64,000 nt of DNA from Haloferax marinisediminis (lineage in GTDB: Archaea > Halobacteriota > Halobacteria > Halobacteriales > Haloferacaceae). The notes under the pieces are model-generated. The model had not been told where the DNA came from, searched no databases, and saw only the letters and a list, made by a program, of their open reading frames with translations. Location: NCBI RefSeq assembly GCF_009674585.1, contig NZ_WKJP01000001.1, positions 1,054,001-1,118,000 of the forward strand, in the 5' to 3' direction. Shown in pieces: positions 33,362 to 41,985 of this stretch. The position numbers were made by a program, and so were the translations under genes. How positions within the stretch are numbered: position 1 is the stretch's first letter; each line of letters starts with the position of its first letter.

Positions 33362-34438
33362 ATGCTACGTCCCCGTATCTCGATTTCTGTGCTCATAGTC
33401 GCCGCCCTCCTCTTCGCGGCTGTCGCACCTCTCTCGCTCGGGGCGGCCGAAGACTACGACATCGATATCGATGGTTCCATCGATACCGTCGACCGGTCTG
33501 TCTCGACGTCGTATGGCGAGTTCACTGTCACCGAAGTGGGCCGTGCCAATACCGGTGACAGCGTCACCGTCTCAGTCACTGCACTCGCCGACGAATCGTA
33601 TTCGATTACCATCCTCGACAGCCAACAACGGATTCGTCGAAGCCGAACCGCGAGCGGTGATACGACGGCGACGTTCGACACCGCGGGGATGGAAGCAGGA
33701 ACCTACGCTGTCGCAGTCGGCAACCAGTCGACTGACGATGTGTACGAAGTCGAACCACTCGTGATTCGAGCGTACGATGTAGTGCTCAACTCAAACAATA
33801 CTGTCGAGGAAGATTCCAGTCTCGATGTAACTATCGAACTCGATCAAGTCGAACCTGGTGAGCCAACCGAAGCTGTCCAGGTTGCTCTTACGAGCGACAC
33901 GAAGCACGTTACAGTCGATGCAACGAAACGTAACGATTCGGCCTACACCGCGACAGTTCCTGTCAATGAGTTCGCCCCTGGCGACTACTCGATGTATGCA
34001 GTTGTTCGCTCTGACGACACAGCTCTTGGCGAAAAAGAACTCGTCGGCGTGAGTGACGAGGCGACTGTCGAAGTCGTCGAACGCTCCACCGACGAGTCCG
34101 ACGAGTCGTCGTCCGGTGGCGGCAGTTCGTCTGGGTCGACCGGCAGCGACACGACCGAGACGCCGACAACCACCACACAGACAGCGACTCCGACAGACAC
34201 GCAGACGCCGACCGAAACAACGCAGACTGAGACGACCGAACCCACCGAAACCACGACGAAAACGCAGACCACGACTGCATCGACGCAAACGACGGCGACG
34301 ACGGACAACGTCGTCACGCCGAACGAGCAGACGACACAGGAACCCACGACGTCGTCAGAACTCCCGAATACAGCGCCACAGGTCGTCTTCGGTCTCCTCG
34401 TCGTCTTCGCAGTCACCCGGCGACTCGCGTCCAACTAA
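33362..34438 (+). CDS. Exported Thr-rich cell-surface protein
   Basis: A 358-residue protein with an N-terminal signal peptide (ISVLIVAALLFAAVAPLSLG), beta-sandwich-like domains over residues 30-240 and a Gly/Ser then Thr/Gln/Glu-rich stalk (ETPTTTTQTATPTDTQTPTE). A C-terminal hydrophobic helix (APQVVFGLLVVFAVTRRLAS) with basic end follows. It looks like an archaeosortase substrate, but the PGF tripeptide is missing; LPNTAPQ precedes the helix instead. ATG 33362 is the start. It follows the PGF-CTERM gene by 111 bp and may form a surface pair with it. Confidence 0.75.
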   Translation: MLRPRISISVLIVAALLFAAVAPLSLGAAEDYDIDIDGSIDTVDRSVSTSYGEFTVTEVGRANTGDSVTVSVTALADESYSITILDSQQRIRRSRTASGDTTATFDTAGMEAGTYAVAVGNQSTDDVYEVEPLVIRAYDVVLNSNNTVEEDSSLDVTIELDQVEPGEPTEAVQVALTSDTKHVTVDATKRNDSAYTATVPVNEFAPGDYSMYAVVRSDDTALGEKELVGVSDEATVEVVERSTDESDESSSGGGSSSGSTGSDTTETPTTTTQTATPTDTQTPTETTQTETTEPTETTTKTQTTTASTQTTATTDNVVTPNEQTTQEPTTSSELPNTAPQVVFGLLVVFAVTRRLASN

Positions 34439-34491
34439 CTCGCTTCTCCGGTTACCCCGTCCCTGGTTCTCTCACACTCGCCGAACAGTAC

Positions 34492-35043
34492 TCACGACTG
34501 AATACGGGGCCGTCTCTGTCGTCGCGAGATTCGGTTGTACGCCCAGATTCCGAACGCGACGACAGCCAACACGTACTGGACGTTGAACTGTGGGTCACCA
34601 ACCGAGTTTACCACACGAATCCACGGTGGGACGTCATCTGCGGGGTACACCGTCGCTGGGAAGGCTGGCCACAACAGGAACGTAAGCACGTCCCAGTCAC
34701 CGGCCAACAGAAGTCGGTACGTGTCGCCGATGTAGTGCGAGAGCGTTCCGACCGTGAACGCGACAGCATACTCACCGTAGCCTTCCCGCCACCCCACGAA
34801 CGAGACGACGGCTAACACGGGGAGCATGACGAGCAACGAATGGCCGAGCGAGCGACCACTGACGAGGACGCCGTAGTACGCGAGTGGCTTGTCGATGATG
34901 TCGGGTAACTGCGAGCCTAGCAGCGCCGCGGCCAGCATCCACCCAGTGGGGAGTGCACGGCCTCGCAGACGCCAGACGAGTGCGACAGAAAGATAGCCGA
35001 GTGCGAGGTGACCGATTGGGAACACTACCAGAACCCAGTCCAC
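34492..35043 (-). CDS. Membrane-bound metal-dependent hydrolase (YdjM-like)
   Basis: A 183-residue polytopic protein with about five helices. His residues sit in IGHLALGYLS near residue 10, in GRSLGHSLLVML and in GTLSHYIGDTYRL, with an Asp in GSQLPDIIDKPL. This His/Asp layout is that of the LexA-binding, inner membrane-associated YdjM family, whose members are putative metal-dependent hydrolases. Substrate unknown. It is divergent from the ABC exporter operon across a 109-bp gap that should hold both promoters. Confidence 0.75.
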   Translation of the reverse strand: MDWVLVVFPIGHLALGYLSVALVWRLRGRALPTGWMLAAALLGSQLPDIIDKPLAYYGVLVSGRSLGHSLLVMLPVLAVVSFVGWREGYGEYAVAFTVGTLSHYIGDTYRLLLAGDWDVLTFLLWPAFPATVYPADDVPPWIRVVNSVGDPQFNVQYVLAVVAFGIWAYNRISRRQRRPRIQS

Positions 35044-35152
35044 CGACGGTAATCAACGGTGTGGTCGAAGTGACTCCAGACTGAACTCACTCCGATACCC
35101 ATTCGGCAGCTGACACAGTAGGTATATGTCACGTCACTCATCATGTGGTGAC

Positions 35153-35902
35153 ATGGCTGATTCGGTCGCTGACCATCGTCTTCGCTCTGCAGACGAGTCC
35201 TCCTTCGCCCTCCACTGCCAGAACGTCGTTCGCGAGTACTCACGTGGGTCGGCGTCGATGTTCTCGTCGAGAGGTGACGTGCCGACTGTCCGTGCACTCG
35301 ACGGCGTCTCCCTCTCTATTTCGACTGGCGAGTTCGTCGCCATCGCCGGCCCGAGCGGAAGCGGAAAGTCGACCCTCCTCCACCTCCTCGCTGCCCTCGA
35401 CACACCGGACAGTGGCGATATCTCTGTCGCCGGAACCGACGTCACCTCACTTTCGTCACGAGGCCGCACCACGCTCCGACGCGACACTATCGGCATCGTG
35501 TTCCAACACTTCCACTTGCTCCCTTCGCTCTCTGCACGAGGGAACGTCGCACTCCCGCTCATCGAACGCGGTGTGCCGAAGCGCGCCCGTCGTGAACGCG
35601 CTGTCGAACTGCTCGAACAGGTTGGACTCGGCGACCGTGCTACCCACAAACCGGGCGAACTCTCGGGTGGTGAACAACAGCGTGTCGCCATCGCCCGTGC
35701 GCTCGTCTCCGACCCGGATGTTCTCGTCGCCGACGAACCGACCGGCGAACTCGACACGGAGACAGGGCATCGCGTCCTCGACTACATCGAACAGACTGCG
35801 GACGAACGCGCAGTCGTCGTCGCCACCCACGACCAGCACGTCATCGACCGCGCCGACCGCGTCGTCCGCCTTCGAGACGGAGTCGTGGTGAACGATGGGT
35901 AG
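35153..35902 (+). CDS. ABC transporter ATP-binding protein (MacB/LolD type)
   Basis: A 249-residue ATPase with all motifs: Walker A IAGPSGSGKSTLL, Q-loop IVFQHFHLLPSL, signature LSGGEQQRVAIARAL, Walker B VLVADEPTGELD and H-loop ATHD. The family energises MacB/FtsX-type permeases that move peptides, lipids or lipoproteins, or act mechanically across the envelope. ATG 35153 (MADSVADH) is preferred to 35126 because a TATA-like ggtatatg lies about 25-30 bp upstream. The 3' end overlaps the permease gene by 8 bp. Confidence 0.9.
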   Translation: MADSVADHRLRSADESSFALHCQNVVREYSRGSASMFSSRGDVPTVRALDGVSLSISTGEFVAIAGPSGSGKSTLLHLLAALDTPDSGDISVAGTDVTSLSSRGRTTLRRDTIGIVFQHFHLLPSLSARGNVALPLIERGVPKRARRERAVELLEQVGLGDRATHKPGELSGGEQQRVAIARALVSDPDVLVADEPTGELDTETGHRVLDYIEQTADERAVVVATHDQHVIDRADRVVRLRDGVVVNDG

Positions 35903-37130
35903 GCGCCACAGACTGGTCGGCATCTTCGGGCTCGCCGGCCGTCGGATTCTCGGCCGACTCCGAACTACGTCGTCCAAACAGGTCCTCCTGAGCGTCCTCG
36001 GTGTCGCACTCGCGGTGACACTCATGACGACGGTCAGCGGGATTGCACTCGGCGTCGGTGCCGAGAACGCGATTCAAAGCGAGGGTGTCGACTACTGGGT
36101 CGTCCCCGAGGCGAGTACGGCCTCGTCGGTCGCGGTCTCGGTCGGGAGTCCACAACTCGGTGAGACCCACTCGATAACCGAGCGCCTGCGAAGCGACGAG
36201 CGTATCGATTACGCGACGCCAGTGCAGACGCAACTTCTCAAACTGTCATCGCCCGATGGGTCGACACAAGAGTACGTCCTCGCCGCCGGAATCATCCCAC
36301 CGGACGAGCCGACGACGGTCGTCGGCGTCTCGACGGCCGAACTCACACCGGGTGACCCTCACTACGCTGATGGGATGTACGACGGTCCACGAACCGGCGA
36401 ACTCGTACTCAACAGCGCCGGTGCGGAACTGCTCGGTGTCTCGGAAGGTGACGAAGTGACCGCGATGGTTGGTTCTTCGAACGCAACGTTCACCGTTGTG
36501 GACGTTCGCGACGGCGACCTGTCGAGCGGTGTGGGGCCGGTTCCGGTCGCGCTCGTTCACCTCTCAGAACTTCAGACGATGACTGGGTCAACACAGGGTG
36601 ACCTCGCTGACCAACTCCTCGTGAGTACGGACTCACCGAGTGTGAAGTCGGACATCGAGAACCTCTACCCACAGACGTCTGTGGTCACCCAGACTGGACT
36701 AGCCGTTCGCGGTGCCTCCACGTCGAGTCTCCCACTCGCGATGGCGGCCGTCTCACTCGTCGTCGCCGTCCTCGTCGGCGTGCTCTTCGTCGCGACGATG
36801 ATGGGACTCGAAGTCAACGCCGACCGGAAGAACCTCGCCGTCCTGTCGGCGGTGGGCTACCGAACTGGCTCGCAGACCCTCCTCGTCGTCGCCGAAACGG
36901 TCGTCGTCGCAACTGTCGGTGGTGTCGTCGGCGTCGTCACCGGTATCGGCGGCATCTACCTGACGAACGCACTCACACAGGAACTCCTCGGGGTCAGTGT
37001 CGCGTTGTTCGACCCGATTCTCGTCGTGTACAGTGTCGGTGTCGCAGCCGTAATCGGGCTCATCTCGTCGGTGTATCCGGCGTGGTTGACGTGGCGAACG
37101 CCAACGCTGGAGGCGATGTCTCATGACTGA
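35895..37130 (+). CDS. FtsX/MacB-like ABC permease 1
   Basis: A 411-residue permease with the four-helix MacB layout: a first helix (VLLSVLGVALAVTLMTTVSG), a large extracellular domain (about residues 60-265) and three C-terminal helices (AAVSLVVAVLVGVLFVATMM; TVVVATVGGVVGVVTGIGGI; LVVYSVGVAAVIGLISSVY). It overlaps both neighbours by 8 bp, so ATPase and permeases are co-translated as one exporter. Substrate unknown. The extracellular domain resembles the MacB periplasmic core, adapted to a single-membrane cell. Confidence 0.87.
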   Translation: MGRRHRLVGIFGLAGRRILGRLRTTSSKQVLLSVLGVALAVTLMTTVSGIALGVGAENAIQSEGVDYWVVPEASTASSVAVSVGSPQLGETHSITERLRSDERIDYATPVQTQLLKLSSPDGSTQEYVLAAGIIPPDEPTTVVGVSTAELTPGDPHYADGMYDGPRTGELVLNSAGAELLGVSEGDEVTAMVGSSNATFTVVDVRDGDLSSGVGPVPVALVHLSELQTMTGSTQGDLADQLLVSTDSPSVKSDIENLYPQTSVVTQTGLAVRGASTSSLPLAMAAVSLVVAVLVGVLFVATMMGLEVNADRKNLAVLSAVGYRTGSQTLLVVAETVVVATVGGVVGVVTGIGGIYLTNALTQELLGVSVALFDPILVVYSVGVAAVIGLISSVYPAWLTWRTPTLEAMSHD

Positions 37131-38379
37131 ATCGACGCCCGATTCGGCACGGTTCCCACGACTCGCTCGCACTCGTGCTGCGGCCGGAATCGCCGTCTCA
37201 CAACTCAATCACGCGCGTGGACGGACGGTCCTCACCATCCTCGGAATCACGCTCGCCGTCCTCGCAGCGACACTCCTCGCTGGGACCGGACTCGGCGTCA
37301 TCGAGACGGGCCAGCAGAAGTTCGACTCTGCCGGCAGAGACATCTGGATGACCGGCGGCCCGGTCAAATTCTCGCCAACTGGCGTCGGTGGCTTCGAGAA
37401 CACCATCGTCGATTCGCACCAACTATCAGCAGACCTGCAGTCTCGTGACGACGTTCGGGTGGCGGTGCCGATGGCCTTCCAGACAGTGTACGTCAAATCC
37501 AACGAGTCCGACTACGAGACACTTGTCGGCGTCGGCGCTCCCGCCCGCGGCGGGTCGGTCCAGATTACCAACGGCTCGGGATTCAGTTCGACCGACGTTC
37601 ACTACGCCGACGGCAACTACTCCGGACCGATGACGCACGAAGTGGTCATCGACCAGCGCACGGCCGAGATGATGAACGTCTCTGTCGGCGACTCGCTGTA
37701 TATCGGCGGGACCACCGGTATCGCCCGCCAAAACGAGTTCACTGTCGTCGGAATCTCTCCGACGTTCTCACGGTTCCTCGGCACGCCGAGCGTCGTCGTC
37801 CACCTGAGCGAACTCCAGGAAGTCACGGGAACCACTGGTGCCGACAAAGCGACACTCGTCACGCTCACTGTCGAGGATGGCGTCAACCCAGAGAACGTCG
37901 CGACCCAACTCGAAGAAGCGTACCCGAACTACGACGTTCGGACTAACGAAGAACAACTCGCCGAACTCCTTCGCGACCAGGCGGTCATCATGGCGGCAGG
38001 CGGCAGTCTCGTCTTCCTCGCACTCTTCGCGGGGCTTGCACTCACGGTGAACATCCTGCTGTCGCACGTGTATCACCAGCAGCGCGAGTTCGCCGCGCTC
38101 AAAGCACTCGGCACGTCTTCGTCGACGCTCTCTTTGACCCTCGTCTTTCAGGCACTGTTCTTGGGGACGATTGGTGGTCTCCTCGGCGTCGCGTTGAGTT
38201 TCCCGGCCGCACGTGGACTGAATCGCATGGCCGAACTCGTCGTCGGATTCGGCGACATCGTCACGCTTCCGATGACCATCCTCGCCGGTGGGTTCGCCAT
38301 CGCGTTCGTCATGAGCGTCGTTTCGTCACTCGCGGTCAGTCGGCAGATTGCAGGTATCGAACCACTTGATCATCTGTGA
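37123..38379 (+). CDS. FtsX/MacB-like ABC permease 2
   Basis: A 418-residue paralogue of the upstream permease. The first helix (VLTILGITLAVLAATLLAGT) is followed by an extracellular domain with LVGVGAPARGGSVQIT. The C-terminal helices include GGSLVFLALFAGLALTVNIL and the pair around LFLGTIGGLLGVALSFPAAR. The two different permeases probably form a heterodimer on the shared ATPase. It is the last gene of the operon; a repeat-bracketed accessory block begins about 80 bp downstream. Confidence 0.87.
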   Translation: MTESTPDSARFPRLARTRAAAGIAVSQLNHARGRTVLTILGITLAVLAATLLAGTGLGVIETGQQKFDSAGRDIWMTGGPVKFSPTGVGGFENTIVDSHQLSADLQSRDDVRVAVPMAFQTVYVKSNESDYETLVGVGAPARGGSVQITNGSGFSSTDVHYADGNYSGPMTHEVVIDQRTAEMMNVSVGDSLYIGGTTGIARQNEFTVVGISPTFSRFLGTPSVVVHLSELQEVTGTTGADKATLVTLTVEDGVNPENVATQLEEAYPNYDVRTNEEQLAELLRDQAVIMAAGGSLVFLALFAGLALTVNILLSHVYHQQREFAALKALGTSSSTLSLTLVFQALFLGTIGGLLGVALSFPAARGLNRMAELVVGFGDIVTLPMTILAGGFAIAFVMSVVSSLAVSRQIAGIEPLDHL

Positions 38380-38456
38380 CGAGCAGCTGATTGGTCGCTG
38401 CCGACTGGGGTGAGATATTCTTGGCTCTGTTGAGCTATTCGGAGTGTGACAGGTGT

Positions 38457-38494
38457 AGCGTGCTGAATAGAGAGGGTTTGTGCAGCAGACGGTC
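38457..38494. repeat. Palindromic repeat, copy B
   Basis: gcgtgctgaatagagaggg followed by tttgtgcagcagacgg; the core is the reverse complement of ctctattcagca. It lies between the permease operon and the Mrr-type nuclease gene, at the left edge of the repeat-bracketed block. Confidence 0.6.
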
Positions 38495-38598
38495 CCTTTT
38501 CAATTCACCCCACTAATAGTGAATCAACTACCTGTATAATTGTGAACGGGTCGGATGAACAAAGGTTACTAAGCAGATGAGTTCATTTCAATTGATAC

Positions 38599-39564
38599 AT
38601 GGTGTCGGGGAAGCTAGAAAGACGGGCAATAAAATTAGCTGCACGTTCGGAGGGTAATATCAAGGCTACGAGATTACTAAACTGCGGGTCAGGCATCTTG
38701 CGGCGTTTGTTTATACGTGGTTTTCTCCATGATAAGCCGATACTTGAGTATCTCAGTCAGGACGAACAGCCTCACTACTTCTGTTATAACAATGTGGAGG
38801 GTGTCAAAATCGGTGAAATAAGAGAAAAGCCCGGGTGGATAGGAACTTACCGTAGTTGCATGTGGGTCACTAACAGAGGGCTCCATTTCACGGTAGGCAA
38901 GTCTAGCGGCGACTTTCACTATTTCTTATCATTCAATTCGGTTCAGAGCGTAGAGGCTAATAACGGAGTGAGAATAAACAAGTTCGTTTTCGAGACAGAC
39001 GAAGGCAAGGTTCGATTCCCGACTATACCACTGTTTGACATCGATCCAGTTGCGAGCTTCATCGAACAAAAAATCTTGGCCCGAAAGGAGATGGCCGGCA
39101 GGGGGGCAGCCCGTAAGAAGAAGGCGGCCCAAATGGAGGTCAAGCCATTTCAATCGGCCGAGAATACCGGTGAGGTCTCTCTCACAACGCTCCAGCAAAT
39201 GGACGCGTATGATTTCGAGTATATAATCGCACGAGTTTGGAAAAAACGAGGCTGGGAAACGCAGGTGACGAGTGGCTCGGGGGATAGAGGAGTCGACATC
39301 ACCGCCGTTAAGAGCGACCCGTTTGAGCAACGTCAATACATCCAAGTAAAACGCTACGCCGCGAATAACAAGGTTGGAAGCAATGAGATTCAAAAATCCT
39401 CCGGCCTCTACGCACGGAACGAATCGGTTGATGCTGTCGTCGTTGTGACGACGAGTGAATTCACGAGTGAGGCGCGAAAAATCGCGGCGAACCGGAATGT
39501 GAAACTCATCAACGGAGCCCAGCTAATCAAGATGATCAAGCGCCACGACATCTCTGTCACATAA
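38599..39564 (+). CDS. PH-like domain fused to Mrr-type restriction endonuclease
   Basis: A 321-residue protein. The C-terminal domain (about 195-321) is a PD-(D/E)XK Mrr-like nuclease: DAYDFEYIIARVWKKRGW, Asp233 in DRGVDITAVK and Gln249-Val-Lys251 in YIQVKRYA. The last part, DAVVVVTTSEFTSEARKIA, is typical of Mrr_cat. Residues about 50-160 form a beta-rich module (CMWVTNRGLHFTVG, SFNSVQSVEA, KFVFETDEGKVRFPT) that reads like a bacterial PH domain. A basic linker follows. Such nucleases cut modified or foreign DNA, so a solo defence protein is plausible. Less GC-rich than its neighbours. Confidence 0.75.
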   Translation: MVSGKLERRAIKLAARSEGNIKATRLLNCGSGILRRLFIRGFLHDKPILEYLSQDEQPHYFCYNNVEGVKIGEIREKPGWIGTYRSCMWVTNRGLHFTVGKSSGDFHYFLSFNSVQSVEANNGVRINKFVFETDEGKVRFPTIPLFDIDPVASFIEQKILARKEMAGRGAARKKKAAQMEVKPFQSAENTGEVSLTTLQQMDAYDFEYIIARVWKKRGWETQVTSGSGDRGVDITAVKSDPFEQRQYIQVKRYAANNKVGSNEIQKSSGLYARNESVDAVVVVTTSEFTSEARKIAANRNVKLINGAQLIKMIKRHDISVT

Positions 39565-39640
39565 AGGTCATATGCGGAAATGGAGACAATTTTTTTTAAA
39601 TACAACCGAACGCGTCGATGCTCAGTACATTTCAGTGGCC

Positions 39641-39729
39641 GATATGCGCCCTGTATTCAGCACGACCGCTGAAACCTCATCAATCGCTGTCAGGAGAGGC
39701 GTGACACAGACAGAGGATCTATTCGTCAG
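39641..39729 (+). repeat. 89-bp repeat, copy C
   Basis: Starts gatatgcgccctgtattcag, contains gcacgacc and aacct, and ends ctattcgtcag. It aligns without gaps to 40868-40956 over 89 bp, at roughly 70% identity by hand. It separates the Mrr-type nuclease from the lipoprotein gene. Confidence 0.65.
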
Positions 39730-39817
39730 AGCGCTACCTATACCGGAGGCGGGATTTCAGTAAGGTGTTAGCTACCACAAGACATTTTTGCAGGTGGCGT
39801 CCGGTTCCAAACTGCTT

Positions 39818-40771
39818 ATGCCACTCTCTCGCCGGGAGATTCTGAGAGCTGGAGGGGTGTCAACACTGGCTGGACTTGCAGGGTGTCTGAATTTCGGAGG
39901 TTGCGCCGAAACGGCCATCTTTGAGATGGTTCAGACCTCTGATTCGGAGGTCACACAGCGACTCTCCACGCCGGCCATTCGGATTGGGCCACTCGGACGG
40001 CGACTCGTTCAGTCCGCCATCGATGCCGACATGACGACCTATACCGCGTGTGAGCAACTGCTCCAGAACGGCGTCTACGTCCTCAATGAAGACTACTACC
40101 AGGTGACGACGACGGTACGGGAGACGAAACAGGGAACCAGGTATGATGTCGAATATAACTTCACCTCTTCGGAGACGACAGAGACCCCATCGGCTGCCGA
40201 AGTGATTACCTTTGATGACCTACCCACCGTTGATCAGCAAGCATTACTGCATGGTTTTCTCAACTATACTCTTGGGAAAAGGGGTGCGACAAAGGATACA
40301 CAGTTAGGACAAATCAGTGGGAGCAGTTCAATCTGTTATCATACTGATGCTGCGCGGGAGGCTTCCGTTCTGGTTCCGACTGCCCAATACACCTACATCA
40401 AGCACGGGGAATCAATTATTCAGTTAGCTGTTAACGAATCATTCCAGGCGACGAGCAAGACCTTCCAGCTAGAGGCACGGAAGATTGCCTCCTCGCCTGC
40501 GATGTTTACCCAATACGCGTATCAAGAACTCTTGGGTGAGACAGTAAATCTCGATCAAAAATCACTCACGCAAGAACAGCAGAATATCCTCAGTAAGTCA
40601 ATCGTGGAGGGTGATAATTGGGAGTCTCAAGGGTATGAGACGTGTTCCGAGGACGCATCACCGGCCTTTGAGAACCTCATGCAGATGATCTTCGCTACCG
40701 GGGAATACCAGGATCAACCGGTCCTGTGGGAAAACGAGCAGTATCTCGCTAACCGGTATTGGCAAGTCTGA
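39818..40771 (+). CDS. Tat-exported lipoprotein of unknown function
   Basis: A 317-residue protein. Its N-terminus MPLSRREILRAGGVSTLAGL has the twin-arginine motif SRRE, a hydrophobic stretch and the lipobox LAGC, so it should be folded in the cytoplasm, exported by Tat and lipid-anchored on the outer face. ATG 39818 was chosen because this signal follows it directly. The mature part is acidic with several Cys residues (CAETAIFEMV, YTACEQLLQNGVY, CYHTDAAREA) and no family known to me. It sits alone between two copies of the 89-bp repeat. Confidence 0.7.
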   Translation: MPLSRREILRAGGVSTLAGLAGCLNFGGCAETAIFEMVQTSDSEVTQRLSTPAIRIGPLGRRLVQSAIDADMTTYTACEQLLQNGVYVLNEDYYQVTTTVRETKQGTRYDVEYNFTSSETTETPSAAEVITFDDLPTVDQQALLHGFLNYTLGKRGATKDTQLGQISGSSSICYHTDAAREASVLVPTAQYTYIKHGESIIQLAVNESFQATSKTFQLEARKIASSPAMFTQYAYQELLGETVNLDQKSLTQEQQNILSKSIVEGDNWESQGYETCSEDASPAFENLMQMIFATGEYQDQPVLWENEQYLANRYWQV

Positions 40772-40867
40772 CATCGACTCAGACAAGGTAAGAATCCGGT
40801 TGACTAATACCAATTCGCGTCTATCTCAAACGATTCCTAACTGATGGGTCGCGCTGAGTTCCTGCGA

Positions 40868-40956
40868 GATACGCGCTCTCTATTCAGCACGACCACAGGA
40901 ACCTACCCGAACACCGTCAGAAGATGCATGCTGAATAGAGATGATGTATTTGTCAG
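40868..40956 (+). repeat. 89-bp repeat, copy D, with perfect 12-bp inverted arms
   Basis: Ungapped relative of 39641-39729. Inside it ctctattcagca (40878-40889) and tgctgaatagag (40929-40940) are perfect inverted arms 39 bp apart. This could be a MITE-like remnant, a recombination site or a terminator-type hairpin. It separates the lipoprotein from the DM13 gene. Confidence 0.7.
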
Positions 40957-41035
40957 TTGGAACTCGTTGGTGCGGCTGGCCCTACGCTAGTCAGATGTAG
41001 AGAACCGATATTTCTTCAGAACGCCTCCTTCCTGT

Positions 41036-41545
41036 ATGGTTACTAGACGAACATTTGTGATTGGAGGGGCAATACTGGCTGTGGTCGTACTCTTGATAGG
41101 CCTCGCAGTCATCGGACCGTCGGATTTCTTCCTTCCCGAACAGTCCACACAGGTCGATGAGCAGTCGATTGACGGGGACGCCGAGGTGCTCAAGCGCGGT
41201 TCGTTTGTCGGAGTCTCTGGCCACGACGTTACAGGTACAGTACTCTTGATGCAGGACGACGAAGGGCTGTTTCTTCGGTTCGAGAATTACAGTCAGACTC
41301 AGGGGCCGGACGTGTTCGTCTACGTGACGCCGTCCCCGACGCCAGACACGGGAGCAGAGATTACCGCTGGTACCAAAGTCCCCCTTGATGGTGGAGCCGA
41401 TGACGGAGAGAGTACGAAGGAAGGTACGTTCACCCAGCGACTCCCCGACACTGTCAGCGCCGAGGACCTCGATGGTGTTGGTATCTGGTGCGAGAGATTC
41501 TCCACTCCGTTCGGATACGCTGAACTCTCTCTCGAGTCCGGATAG
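41036..41545 (+). CDS. DM13-domain membrane-anchored protein
   Basis: A 169-residue protein: an N-terminal anchor (TFVIGGAILAVVVLLIGLAV) and an extracellular DM13 domain over about 55-165. The domain shows RGSFVGVSGHDVTGTVLLM, LFLRFENYSQTQGPDVFVYV and ICERFSTPFGYAEL-like strands (the actual Cys is in IWCERFSTPFG). DM13 is proposed to be an electron-transfer domain with a nearly invariant Cys, which is present here. A redox role at the cell surface is possible. It lies between repeat copies D and F. Confidence 0.8.
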   Translation: MVTRRTFVIGGAILAVVVLLIGLAVIGPSDFFLPEQSTQVDEQSIDGDAEVLKRGSFVGVSGHDVTGTVLLMQDDEGLFLRFENYSQTQGPDVFVYVTPSPTPDTGAEITAGTKVPLDGGADDGESTKEGTFTQRLPDTVSAEDLDGVGIWCERFSTPFGYAELSLESG

Positions 41546-41591
41546 GCACCTCTGAGCGCAGAGAAAACAATTGCTGAGGTTTTCTCCGATG

Positions 41592-41615
41592 AATATGCAC
41601 CCTCTATTCATCACG
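41592..41615 (+). repeat. Palindromic repeat, copy F (partial)
   Basis: aatatgcaccctctattcat followed by cacg, matching the left part of copies C and D with one change in the core. It closes the block after the DM13 gene. Confidence 0.55.
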
Positions 41616-41708
41616 ATTTTAACAAACTATCAGCAACTGAAGCTTCCAACAACCTCACATTCTCCACCAAGCGATAGTTTAGTTACCCTCGACTGTTCAC
41701 GACTGCGT

Positions 41709-41984
41709 ATGGCAACGGCACGACGTGAGCGCTTTCTCCGCGCACAACTCGCCTGGATGCTCGGAGCGACGCTCGTTCTCGTCCTCCTCGACTCGCTATC
41801 GTACGAGTTGGTGTTCGTCGTGTCACTCATCGGCTTTCTCGTCGTCGTCGAACTCACCGCGCCCATCTCGGTGACGCCGACGTGGCGACGGCGTCTCCTG
41901 TGGCTCATCGGCGGCGGCCTCGTCGTCTTCGGCTACATCGTCGTCCAGCGAATCCTCGAAATCCTCCCACCGGGGGTGTTCTAA
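41709..41984 (+). CDS. Small membrane protein of the MoxR/DUF58 envelope module
   Basis: A 91-residue protein with three hydrophobic helices (AWMLGATLVLVLLDSL, LVFVVSLIGFLVVVEL, LLWLIGGGLVVFGYIVV). ATG 41709 (MATARRERFL) was chosen over the upstream part of the frame, which is not hydrophobic and overlaps repeat F. The next gene starts with GTG one base after its stop codon, so the two are co-translated. Probably a membrane partner of the DUF4350 protein. Confidence 0.7.
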   Translation: MATARRERFLRAQLAWMLGATLVLVLLDSLSYELVFVVSLIGFLVVVELTAPISVTPTWRRRLLWLIGGGLVVFGYIVVQRILEILPPGVF

Positions 41985-41985
41985 C

